Of a DNA stretch of 58,891 bases, positions 16,453-24,093 are shown in pieces. The notes beneath the pieces were generated by a model, which did no database searches, was not told the DNA's origin, and saw only the letters and a program-made list of their open reading frames with translations. Each line of letters opens with the position of its first letter. Position 1 is the first letter of the stretch. The position numbers and the translations under genes are program-made. The stretch is from JBFAPK01 sp040676675 (GTDB lineage Bacteria > Actinomycetota > Actinomycetes > Mycobacteriales > Micromonosporaceae): positions 1 to 58,891 of the forward strand of contig NZ_JBFAPK010000053.1 in the NCBI RefSeq assembly GCF_040676675.1, written 5' to 3'.

Positions 16453-17589
16453 TCACATCGCCACCTCCGCAGCGGCGAGCTGCCCGCACGCACCGTCGAT
16501 CTCGCGGCCCCGGGTGTCCCGGACCGTGGTCGACACGCCCGCCTCGCGCAGCCGCCGGACGAATTCCCGCTCGACCGGCTTGGGGCTCGCGTCCCAACGG
16601 CTACCCGGGGTCGGATTGAGCGGAATAAGATTCACATGGGCCAGCCGGCCGGCCAGCAAGCGACCCAGCAGGTCGGCTCGCCAGGGCTGGTCGTTCACGT
16701 CTTTGATCATTGCGTATTCGATCGACACCCGACGACCGGTGCGATCGGCGTAGTCCCAGGCCGCGTCCAGCACCTCGGCTACCTTCCAGCGCTGGTTGAC
16801 CGGCACGAGTTCATCGCGCAGATCATCATCGGGCGCGTGCAACGACAGCGCAAGGGTTACCGACAGGTCTTCCCCGGCCAGCCGCCGGATCGCCGGTACC
16901 AGCCCGACCGTGGAGACGGTGATGTGCCGCTGGGAGAGCCCGAGACCCTCCGGCGCCGGAGCGCAGAGCCGGCGTACCGCGGCGACCACCCGCGAGTAGT
17001 TGGCCAGCGGCTCCCCCATGCCCATGAAGACTACGTGGGACAGTCGCGCCGGCGAGCCCGCGACCGCGCCGGAGGCGGCCACGCCCGCGAGGTAGACCGC
17101 CTGGTCCAGGATCTCCGCGGTGGAGAGATTGCGGGTGAGGCCGGCCTGGCCGGTCGCGCAGAACGGGCAGGCCATGCCGCACCCGGCCTGGCTGGAGATG
17201 CAGACGGTGACCCGGTCCGGGTAGCCCATCAACACGCTCTCGACCAGGGAGCCGTCGTGCAGCCGCCAGAGCGCTTTGCGGGTGGCGCCGTCGTCGCAGG
17301 ACTGCTCCCGTACCGGGGTGAGCAGGGTCGGCAGCATCGCCTCGGCCAGCCGGCCGCGGGTGGCGGCGGGCAGGTCGGTCATCCGCTCGGGATCCCGCAC
17401 CAGCCGCCCGAAGTAGTGGGTGGAGAGCTGCTTCGCCCGGAACGCGGGCTCGCCCAGCTCGGTCGCGAGCGCCGCCCGACCGGCGAGGTCGAGGTCGGCG
17501 AGGTGGCGGGGCGGCATGGACGCGCGGCGCGACGGGGCGTCTCCGGCGGGGGCCTTCGGACTGATGGGAATCACGGGCAGACTTGTCAT
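16453..17589 (-). CDS. rlmN: Dual-specificity 23S rRNA/tRNA m2A methyltransferase RlmN
   Basis: The 378-residue radical-SAM enzyme methylates A2503 of 23S rRNA and A37 of some tRNAs. The cluster motif C-G-M-A-C-P-F-C-A-T-G is near residue 145. The two catalytic cysteines are expected near C-D-D and in the C-terminal V-R-D-T-R-G-R-E-I-D-G-A-C-G segment. It follows cdsA in the conserved rpsB-tsf-pyrH-frr-cdsA-rlmN cluster. An Ala/Ser N-terminal extension of about 25 residues precedes the core. Confidence 0.96.
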   Translation of the reverse strand: MTSLPVIPISPKAPAGDAPSRRASMPPRHLADLDLAGRAALATELGEPAFRAKQLSTHYFGRLVRDPERMTDLPAATRGRLAEAMLPTLLTPVREQSCDDGATRKALWRLHDGSLVESVLMGYPDRVTVCISSQAGCGMACPFCATGQAGLTRNLSTAEILDQAVYLAGVAASGAVAGSPARLSHVVFMGMGEPLANYSRVVAAVRRLCAPAPEGLGLSQRHITVSTVGLVPAIRRLAGEDLSVTLALSLHAPDDDLRDELVPVNQRWKVAEVLDAAWDYADRTGRRVSIEYAMIKDVNDQPWRADLLGRLLAGRLAHVNLIPLNPTPGSRWDASPKPVEREFVRRLREAGVSTTVRDTRGREIDGACGQLAAAEVAM

Positions 17590-17682
17590 GGCTCATCCAG
17601 TCTCCCACGTCGTCGCCGGTACGCACGGGACCGAGGGGCCCGTGGGCGACGACGCCGGCGCGGAACCTCCTCGGCCACCGGC

Positions 17683-19701
17683 TCAGCTCGCCGGCGCGAA
17701 GATCGCCAGCAGCAGGTAGGCCGTCGGTACCGCGAAGAGCACCGAGTCGAGCCGATCCATCAGCCCTCCGTGCCCGGGCAGCAGATTGCTCATGTCCTTG
17801 ACGCCCAGGTCTCGCTTGATCATGGATTCGCCCAGGTCACCGAGGACGGCCGCGGCGGAGACCGCGAGCCCGAAGACCGCGCCCCGCCAGGGCGCCACGT
17901 CGAGCAGCAGCCAGAGCAGCAGCGCGCTGCCGAGCCCGGCCGCCAGCACCGAGCCGCCCAGCCCCTCCCAGGACTTCTTCGGGCTCACCGACGGCGCCAT
18001 CGGATGTTTGCCGAAGGCGACCCCGGCGGCGTACCCGCCGGTGTCCGAGAGCACCACCGCGGCGAGCGTCACGAGCACCCGCAGGTCGCCGTCCGGCGGT
18101 ACCGCCAGCAGCGCGGCAAAGCCGCCGAGGAACGGTACGTAGACCGCGATCAGGGCGATGGCCGTGACGTCGCGCTGGAAGTTGGCCGGCCCGTCGCCGA
18201 GTCGCCAGACCATCGCGGCGAGCACGGTGACCAGCAGCCCGAGGCTGAGCGCGTCCGGGCCGGCGAACCAGGCCAGGCCCACCATGATCAGGCCGCCGGC
18301 CACCAGCGGTACCAGCGGCGGGCGCGCCTCGCTGCGCCGCACCGCCCGGACCATCTCCCAGATCCCCACTCCGACCGCGACCGCGATCACGGCGAGGAAG
18401 ACGGGACGCAGCAGGAACAGGGGTACGACCACCAGCGCGCCGAGCCCGAGCCCGACGCCGATCGCCGCCGGCAGGTTGCGGCCGGCCCGACCGGTCGAGG
18501 CGGGCTGGGTGGGCGGACGGTCGCGGGTCGCCCGGCGCCGGCCGGGTCCGTGCCGGGACGGCGGCTCCGGGTCGTCCTCGGCTTCGGCGGGGCGCCGGGG
18601 CGGTGGCGCGTCGACCAGCGGCCAGCCGACCGGATCGGTCGGCGCGGCCACGGCGTCGGCCACCGTGACGTCGTCGATCGGGGGGCGCGCCGGCTCGTCA
18701 CCGGGCCGGTGTGGGCCGTCGTACGCCTCGCGCGGGTGGTCCGGGCGCTCGTCCGCGCCGTCGTACGGTCCGCCCTGGCCGCGCCGGCGACCGGCCGGGC
18801 CGCCGTGCCCCGGGCCGCGGTTCTCCGGTTCGCGGTATCCCGGTTCGGGCCGGTGGTGCGGGCCCTCGGGCTCGCCGTACCTGCCGGCTGGAGCGCCCGG
18901 GTCACCCGGGCCCTGGTACGGCTCGCCCGGTCCACGGTGCGGACCGTCCGGATACGCCGGGTCGTGGCCGTCGCGTGCGGGACCGTCGTAGCCGCCCGGC
19001 TCGGGGCGGTAGGCGCCCCGGTCGTGGCCCGCGCGGTCGTGACCGCCCGGCGGGTAACCGCTCGGGTCGTAACCGCTCGGGTCGTAGCCGGCCGGGTCGT
19101 AGCCGGCCGGGTCGTAACCGCTCGGGTCGTAACCGCTCGGGTCGTAACCGGCCGGGTCGGCGTGGGCTGGACCGCCACGCGGGGGCGCGGCCGGGTCGGC
19201 GTAGCCGGGTCCGGCGGGTGGCGCGCCGGCGCCGCGCGGATGCCGCGATGCCGACTGGCGGACCGGTCGGTCGGTGAAGGCGTCCGGCCCCGCCGCCGCC
19301 GGGCGGGCGCGCGGGCGGGCGTCGTCGCCGGCACCGGCCCGGCGGCCCGCCGGTGGCGCCCCGGCCGGCTCGTAGCCGCGCGGATCGGCCTGTGGCCCGG
19401 CCGCGTAGCCGCGCGAGTCCACCCCCGGTGCGGCCTCGTAGCCGCGCGGATCGGTCGCGGGCGCGGACTGGTAACCGCGCGGATCGGTCGCGGGCGCGGC
19501 CTCGTAGCCGCGCGAGTCGGTCGCGGGCCAGCCTGGCTCGTCGCGTTCCCAGCCCGAGGGTTCCTCCGGAGCGGCCCAGTCCGGCGCGTCGTCGCGGTAC
19601 CGGCCGCGGTGGTCGTCGGAGCGGCTCCGGCCGCGCCGGTCCTCGGGACGCGTGCGGGCGCGGGGCTCGGTGCCGCCGGCGTAGGGGTCGAGGTATGCCA
19701 T
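17683..19701 (-). CDS. cdsA: Phosphatidate cytidylyltransferase with a long disordered N-terminus
   Basis: The 672-residue protein makes CDP-diacylglycerol from phosphatidate and CTP in the membrane. The catalytic region occupies roughly the last 270 residues, with about eight helices and the signature S-M-I-K-R-D-x-G-V-K-D-x-x-x-x-x-P-G-H-G-G-x-x-D-R-x-D. Typical CdsA proteins have 260-310 residues. The other ~390 residues are Pro/Gly/Asp/Tyr/Arg-rich, with a GYDPS repeat block and G-Y-E-A-A-P-A-T-D-S/P-R-G repeats. The ATG at 19701 follows GAGG by 6 nt; a start at 19773 is possible but has no site. It is preceded by the frr terminator, so it probably has its own promoter in 19702-19957. Confidence 0.92.
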   Translation of the reverse strand: MAYLDPYAGGTEPRARTRPEDRRGRSRSDDHRGRYRDDAPDWAAPEEPSGWERDEPGWPATDSRGYEAAPATDPRGYQSAPATDPRGYEAAPGVDSRGYAAGPQADPRGYEPAGAPPAGRRAGAGDDARPRARPAAAGPDAFTDRPVRQSASRHPRGAGAPPAGPGYADPAAPPRGGPAHADPAGYDPSGYDPSGYDPAGYDPAGYDPSGYDPSGYPPGGHDRAGHDRGAYRPEPGGYDGPARDGHDPAYPDGPHRGPGEPYQGPGDPGAPAGRYGEPEGPHHRPEPGYREPENRGPGHGGPAGRRRGQGGPYDGADERPDHPREAYDGPHRPGDEPARPPIDDVTVADAVAAPTDPVGWPLVDAPPPRRPAEAEDDPEPPSRHGPGRRRATRDRPPTQPASTGRAGRNLPAAIGVGLGLGALVVVPLFLLRPVFLAVIAVAVGVGIWEMVRAVRRSEARPPLVPLVAGGLIMVGLAWFAGPDALSLGLLVTVLAAMVWRLGDGPANFQRDVTAIALIAVYVPFLGGFAALLAVPPDGDLRVLVTLAAVVLSDTGGYAAGVAFGKHPMAPSVSPKKSWEGLGGSVLAAGLGSALLLWLLLDVAPWRGAVFGLAVSAAAVLGDLGESMIKRDLGVKDMSNLLPGHGGLMDRLDSVLFAVPTAYLLLAIFAPAS
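19054..19158. repeat. Seven 15-bp tandem repeats coding GYDP(S/A)
   Basis: Seven consecutive 15-nt units (GTAACCGCTCGGGTC and GTAGCCGGCCGGGTC variants) encode a Gly-Tyr-Asp-Pro-Ser/Ala pentapeptide run in the N-terminal part of CdsA. Confidence 0.9.
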
Positions 19702-19957
19702 CAGACCTCGAACCGGCCCGCTGACAGGCCAACTTTCTCCAGGGTCGCCCGTTGCCGCACCACCAGAAATCAACCCCTACACGCGAATCGTTCACGTCCA
19801 TCCGGTGCTCGCGTGGGAGCGAGACCCGTCCCCCTCCGGCAACCGGGGAGGAATCCTGACGAGCCTACTGCAAGGAGTATCCGGGGAAGGCGGCCGAGCC
19901 GGCATCGCCCACTCGCCGCGCGCCCCCGCCGGTGACCTCCGCCGCCGGCGGTTACGA
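19702..19957. other. Intergenic leader of cdsA
   Basis: With the terminator that follows, this makes a 357-bp gap between cdsA and frr. I see no gene in it. The stretch 19760-19800 is relatively AT-rich and could hold the cdsA promoter, but no convincing -35/-10 pair was found. Confidence 0.4.
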
Positions 19958-20001
19958 GAGAACGCCCCGTCCCTCGGGTCCGACCGGGGCGGGGCGTTCT
20001 C
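19958..20001 (-). terminator. Terminator after frr
   Basis: Arms at 19958-19973 and 19986-20001 pair over 16 positions with one mismatch (GAGAACGCCCCG core) around a 12-nt loop. It lies 57 bp after the frr stop and separates the rpsB-tsf-pyrH-frr group from cdsA. Confidence 0.75.
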
Positions 20002-20058
20002 GTGGCCCAGCGGTCCGTGGCGTACGGGCGTCACGGTCCGCCGCCACCGCCACCGCCG

Positions 20059-20616
20059 CTACACCTCGAGCAGCTCGGTCTCCTTGTGCTTGACCAGCTC
20101 GTCGATGTGCGTCACGTACCGGTGGGTGAGGTCGTCGAGCTCCTTCTCGGCGCGGCGTACCTCGTCCTCGCCGGCCTCGCCGTCCTTGACGATGCGGTCG
20201 AGCTCCTCCTTGGCGCGGCGGCGGACGTTACGGATCGCCACCTTGCCCTCCTCGCCCTTGCCGCGGGCAACCTTGATCATGTCCCGGCGGCGGTCCTCGG
20301 TCATCTGCGGCAGCACGATCCGCAGCTGGTTGCCCTCGTTGTTGGGGTTCACGCCGAGGTCCGAGTCGCGGATGGCCTTCTCCATCGCCTGGAGCTGCGA
20401 GGCGTCGTACGGCTTGATGATCGCCATCCGGGGTTCCGGCACACCGACCGAGGCCATCTGGGTCAGCGGGGTGGGCGTGCCGTAGTAGTCGATCATGACC
20501 TTGGAGAACATCGCCGGGGTGGCCCGGCCGGTCCGGATCGCCCCGAACTCCTCCTTGGCGTGCTCGATCGCACGATCCATCTTCTCCTCGGCCTCGAGGA
20601 GCGTGTCGTCGATCAC
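20059..20616 (-). CDS. frr: Ribosome recycling factor
   Basis: The 185-residue cytosolic factor splits post-termination ribosomes together with EF-G. It shows the family landmarks I-R-T-G-R-A-T-P, Y-Y-G-T-P-T-P-L-x-Q and N-N-E-G-N-x-L-R-I-x-L-P-x-x-T-E-x-R-R, and a C-terminal helix rich in charged residues. The length is standard. It starts 54 nt after the pyrH stop and is probably co-transcribed with it. A hairpin terminator follows. Confidence 0.98.
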   Translation of the reverse strand: MIDDTLLEAEEKMDRAIEHAKEEFGAIRTGRATPAMFSKVMIDYYGTPTPLTQMASVGVPEPRMAIIKPYDASQLQAMEKAIRDSDLGVNPNNEGNQLRIVLPQMTEDRRRDMIKVARGKGEEGKVAIRNVRRRAKEELDRIVKDGEAGEDEVRRAEKELDDLTHRYVTHIDELVKHKETELLEV

Positions 20617-20670
20617 CTGGTCCGTCGCCTCCTTCTGTGCGTTCCTGTCGAATTGGAGTTCACGCTCGGC

Positions 20671-21438
20671 TCACGCCGTGATCAACGTTCCGATCCGCTC
20701 GCCGCCGACGGCGCGGATGATCGTGTCGTCCCCCTCGGCGCCGAAGACCAGCATCGGCAAACCATTCTCCATGCACAGGCTGAAGGCGGCGGCGTCGGCG
20801 ACCCGCAGGCCACGCCGTAGCGCCTCGGCGAAGGTGATCGAGTCGAGCTTGCTCGCGCTCGGGTCGGTGCGCGGGTCGGCGGTGTAGACCCCGTCCACCC
20901 CGTTCTTGCTCATGAGCACCACGTCGGCGCGAATCTCCAGCGCCCGCTGGGCGGCGACCGTGTCCGTGGAGAAGTACGGCATGCCGGCACCGGCACCGAA
21001 GATCACCACACGCCCCTTCTCCAGGTGCCGGATGGCGCGCAGCGGGATGTACGGCTCGGCGACCTGGGCCATCGTGATCGCGCTCTGCACCCGCGTCTCG
21101 ATGCCCTCCTTCTCCAGGAAGTCCTGCAGCGCGAGGCAGTTCATGACCGTGCCGAGCATGCCCATGTAGTCGGCGCGGGCCCGGTCCATGCCCCGCTTCT
21201 GCAGCTCGGCGCCGCGGAAGAAGTTGCCGCCGCCGACCACCACGGAGACCTGGATGCCGCGGCGGACCACGGTCGCGATCTGCCGCGCGATCGCCTGCAC
21301 CACGTCCGGGTCGACGCCGATCGCCCCGCCGCCGAAGACCTCCCCCGAGAGCTTGAGCACCACCCGGCGCGCCCGCCCGGGCGGCGGCGCGGTGGGATCG
21401 TGCTCCGCCAGGGTCCGGTCACTCACAAGCTGCGTCAT
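20671..21438 (-). CDS. pyrH: UMP kinase
   Basis: The 255-residue amino-acid-kinase-fold enzyme phosphorylates UMP to UDP. Landmarks are V-L-K-L-S-G-E-x-F-G-G near residue 28, V-V-G-G-G-N-F-F-R-G, F-G-A-G-A-G-M-P-Y-F-S-T-D and the C-terminal D-T-I-I-R-A-V-x-G-E-x-x-G-T-L-I. About 20 extra residues precede the core. It is separated from tsf by 209 bp that include a terminator, so it probably has its own promoter as well as readthrough. Confidence 0.97.
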   Translation of the reverse strand: MTQLVSDRTLAEHDPTAPPPGRARRVVLKLSGEVFGGGAIGVDPDVVQAIARQIATVVRRGIQVSVVVGGGNFFRGAELQKRGMDRARADYMGMLGTVMNCLALQDFLEKEGIETRVQSAITMAQVAEPYIPLRAIRHLEKGRVVIFGAGAGMPYFSTDTVAAQRALEIRADVVLMSKNGVDGVYTADPRTDPSASKLDSITFAEALRRGLRVADAAAFSLCMENGLPMLVFGAEGDDTIIRAVGGERIGTLITA

Positions 21439-21546
21439 GCAACCCGCCTCTCACTCGCGGGCATGCCCGCTGCGCCGTATCGCCGAAACCGCCGCCGCCG
21501 GCTCACCGCCGCCGCCGACCCCCCGCCGTTGTTGACCATATGTGAC

Positions 21547-21588
21547 GAGGAGGCCGCGGTGCCTGTCGCGTACACCGGCGGCCTCCTC
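21547..21588 (-). terminator. Terminator or attenuator between tsf and pyrH
   Basis: A 15-bp stem with one bulged base (arms 21547-21561 and 21573-21588, GAGGAGGCCGC core) lies 60 bp after the tsf stop. There is no U-tract on the minus strand. It may end most rpsB-tsf transcripts or allow partial readthrough to pyrH. Confidence 0.6.
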
Positions 21589-21647
21589 CTTTCGTGCTTC
21601 CCCGGCGGTCCGGGGGACGAATCTCCCGGACCCGCTCAGGAGTCTGT

Positions 21648-22478
21648 TCAGGCCTGGCCCACCTCGAACCGGACGAACCGCGTCACGTTGATGCCGGCCT
21701 CGTCGATGATCTGCTTGACCGACTTCTTGTTGTCGGTGACCGACGCCTGCTCCAGGAGGACGAAGTCCTTGAAGAAGGCGTTCACCCGACCCTCGACGAT
21801 CTTGGGCAGAGCGGCCTCGGGCTTGCCCTCCTCGCGGGCGGTCTCCTCGGCGATCCGGCGCTCCGCCTCGACGGTCTCGGCCGGCACCTCCTCGCGGGTG
21901 AGGAACTTCGGCCGCATCGCGGCGACCTGCATGGCCACGCCGCGCGCGTCGGCGTCGGCCGCCTCGTCGGACTTGCCGGTGTACTGCACCATCACGCCCA
22001 CCGCCGGGGGCAGGTCCTGGGCCTTGCGGTGCAGGTAGACCGCGATCGTGCCGTCCAGCACGGCGAAGCGGTTGAGCACCAGCTTCTCACCGATCTTGGC
22101 GGACTGCTCCTGGACCAGGTCCGCGACGGTACGCCCGTCGGGCAGGGTCGAGGCGAGCAGCTCCTCGGCGTTGCTGACGCCGGCCTGCTCGCCGTGCTCG
22201 ACGAGCTGCTGGGCCAGCGCGATGAAGTCGTTGGTCTTGGCGACGAAGTCGGTCTCGCAGTTGAGTTCGAGCAGCGCCTTGCCGGAGTGGGCGACCAGGC
22301 CGTTCGCAGCGGTGCGTCCGGCCCGCTTGCCGACGTCCTTGGCGCCCTTGATGCGCAGGATCTCGACGGCCTTGTCGAAGTCGCCCTCGGACTCGGTGAG
22401 CGCCTTCTTGCAGTCCATCATGCCGGCGCCGGTGAGGTCCCGGAGCTTCTTGACGTCCGCGGCGGTGAAGTTGGACAT
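21648..22478 (-). CDS. tsf: Elongation factor Ts
   Basis: The 276-residue guanine-nucleotide exchange factor for EF-Tu has the N-terminal module L-R-D-L-T-G-A-G-M-M-D-C-K-K-A-L, the core signature E-L-N-C-E-T-D-F-V-A-K-T and two core subdomains ending in a short C-terminal module. It follows rpsB by 130 nt, with a perfect hairpin between them. Confidence 0.98.
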   Translation of the reverse strand: MSNFTAADVKKLRDLTGAGMMDCKKALTESEGDFDKAVEILRIKGAKDVGKRAGRTAANGLVAHSGKALLELNCETDFVAKTNDFIALAQQLVEHGEQAGVSNAEELLASTLPDGRTVADLVQEQSAKIGEKLVLNRFAVLDGTIAVYLHRKAQDLPPAVGVMVQYTGKSDEAADADARGVAMQVAAMRPKFLTREEVPAETVEAERRIAEETAREEGKPEAALPKIVEGRVNAFFKDFVLLEQASVTDNKKSVKQIIDEAGINVTRFVRFEVGQA

Positions 22479-22562
22479 GACTCTCTCTTCGGTGTGTGAC
22501 CCAGCTGGTCGAATGGTCTTGCGGGTTACCCCGGAAAAGCCCCGTCGTGCCTCGTACCCGGA

Positions 22563-22600
22563 TCGGGTCCGCCGGTCGCGGTGGCGACCGGCGGACCCGA
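22563..22600 (-). terminator. Perfect hairpin between rpsB and tsf (attenuator)
   Basis: A 17-bp perfect stem (TCGGGTCCGCCGGTCGC and its complement) closes a 4-nt GGTG loop (GGUG or CACC depending on strand), starting 9 bp after the rpsB stop. An intergenic attenuator at this position is known in other bacteria and would lower tsf relative to rpsB. Confidence 0.75.
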
Positions 22601-22608
22601 CGGTGAGA

Positions 22609-23436
22609 TCACTCGGCAGCGGCCGTCGCGGGCTCCTCGGCCTTCTTCTCGGTGTCCTCGATCAGGTCGCGCTCCCACTCGGCGAGCGGCTCGTCCGCGG
22701 CGACGACGCCCGGCTCCGGCTTCTCGTCGGTGCCGCGCTGCTTGCCGGAACGGGCGATCAGACCGTCGCCGACCGCCGCCGCGATGACCTTGGTCAGCAG
22801 CTCGGCCGAGCGGATCGCGTCGTCGTTGCCCGGGATCGGGAAGTCGACCTCGTCGGGGTCGCAGTTCGTGTCGAGCACCGCGATCACCGGAATGCCCAGC
22901 TTGCGGGCCTCGTCGACGGCGATGTGCTCCTTCTTGGTGTCCACCACCCAGATCGCGGCGGGCACCTTCTGCATGTCGCGCAGACCGCCCAGCGTGCGGC
23001 TGAGCTTCTCCTTCTCCCGCGAGAGCTGCAGGGTCTCCTTCTTGGTGTAACCCTGCGCGGTGCCGGAGAGGTCGCCCAGCGCCTCCAGCTCCTTCATCCG
23101 CTGCAGCCGCTTGTAGACCGTCTGGAAGTTCGTCAGCATGCCACCGAGCCAGCGGTGGTTGACGTAGGGCTGACCGACCCGCGTCGCCTGCTCGGCGATG
23201 GCCTCCTGGGCCTGCTTCTTGGTCCCGACGAAGAGGATCGTGCCGCCCTCGGCGACGGTCCCGCGCACGAACTCGTAGGCCTTCTCGATGTAGTCGAGGG
23301 TCTGGCGCAGGTCGATGATGTAAATGCCGTTACGCTCGGTGAAGATGAAGCGCTTCATCTTCGGGTTCCAGCGCCGGGTCTGGTGCCCGAAGTGGACACC
23401 GCTCTCAAGCAGCTGGCGCATGGTCACGACGGCCAT
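22609..23436 (-). CDS. rpsB: 30S ribosomal protein S2
   Basis: The 275-residue protein has the S2 landmarks L-L-E-S-G-V-H-F-G-H-Q-T-R-R-W-N-P-K-M, I-I-D-L-R-Q-T-L and P-D-E-V-D-F-P-I-P-G-N-D-D-A. The C-terminus is the acidic Ala/Glu-rich tail seen in actinobacteria. The ATG at 23436 follows GGAACGGAG; the frame is open for 30 codons upstream without similarity to S2. It leads the rpsB-tsf unit. Confidence 0.98.
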   Translation of the reverse strand: MAVVTMRQLLESGVHFGHQTRRWNPKMKRFIFTERNGIYIIDLRQTLDYIEKAYEFVRGTVAEGGTILFVGTKKQAQEAIAEQATRVGQPYVNHRWLGGMLTNFQTVYKRLQRMKELEALGDLSGTAQGYTKKETLQLSREKEKLSRTLGGLRDMQKVPAAIWVVDTKKEHIAVDEARKLGIPVIAVLDTNCDPDEVDFPIPGNDDAIRSAELLTKVIAAAVGDGLIARSGKQRGTDEKPEPGVVAADEPLAEWERDLIEDTEKKAEEPATAAAE

Positions 23437-23759
23437 GGTGAGGTACTCCGTTCCAAGTCCCTGGTTGTCACGCCCGACCGGCGGGTCGGGCGTCCTGGTG
23501 CCTGGTCGCCGGCGGTGTGGGCTCAATCAAGATCGAGACCAGGGGGCCAACGCTTCACGAACCGTGAAGAGGGCACGCGAGGTCGACCGCGTGACGCGGT
23601 CGCCAGTCGTTAAGTGTACGCCCCAGCCCGGATCACCAGCGCACAAACCCCGGGCGCCGGCCACCCCGCCATGATCAGCGGGCTCGACCTGGGATCCGAG
23701 CCGCGGGCGGTCGTCGGGGCGGCCTCGCCCAGCGACTCGGGGAACAGACCGCGGATTCG
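23437..23759 (-). promoter_or_regulatory. rpsB upstream region and leader
   Basis: No gene is seen between rpsB and the 23-bp array. A perfect 7-bp hairpin (GACCGCG-TCA-CGCGGTC on the minus strand) lies at 23585-23601. A TACACT at 23618-23613 could be a -10 element, but no well-spaced -35 was found. S2 autoregulation through a leader structure is possible but not shown. Confidence 0.35.
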
Positions 23760-23897
23760 CCGGGCGACGGACCGCCCAAATGCCGGATGACGGACCGCCT
23801 GCCTCCCGGGCGACGGACCGCACGATTGCCAGGTGACCGACCGCCCGGCTCCCGGGCGACGGACCGCACGATTGCCAGGTGACCGACCGCCCAATTG
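23760..23897. repeat. Six-unit 23-bp tandem repeat
   Basis: Exactly six 23-nt units run without gaps from 23760 to 23897, with the core CGGGCGACGGACCGC. Units 3+4 and 5+6 form two nearly identical 46-bp pairs, which points to a later duplication. A seventh partial unit follows at 23898. The period is not a multiple of three, so a coding role is unlikely. Confidence 0.9.
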
Positions 23898-24093
23898 CCG
23901 AGACATAGTGGCCTCGAACTCCCGGAAAGGCCAATTTCCCGGCAGTTGCGCGGAACGCGACGGGCGGGCGTTCCGGGCCCGGACGGGTCGCCGCTGCGGC
24001 GACTCAGCCCCCGGCCAGGCCCGGCGCAGTTCCTCAGTCCGCCGCCAGGACCGGTGCGGCCCCTCGCCCGCCGCCAGGACCCGGTGTGGATCC
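23898..24093. other. Non-coding stretch between the 23-bp array and the membrane protein gene
   Basis: The sequence has weak internal repeats of CCAGGCCCG/CCGCCAGGACC type near 24010-24110. No gene or clear terminator was found. Confidence 0.4.

Noticed and set aside
16408..19935. A 1175-codon plus-strand open frame opposite rlmN and cdsA
   Set aside because: It is antisense to two conserved genes and made of repetitive Val/Arg/Ala stretches caused by the cdsA repeats.
23760..23897. CRISPR array
   Set aside because: The 23-bp units are directly adjacent with no spacers, so this is a simple tandem repeat. No cas genes are present.
23527..23934. Minus-strand reading frame upstream of rpsB
   Set aside because: It is produced by the 23-bp tandem repeats, has no ribosome binding site and resembles no protein.
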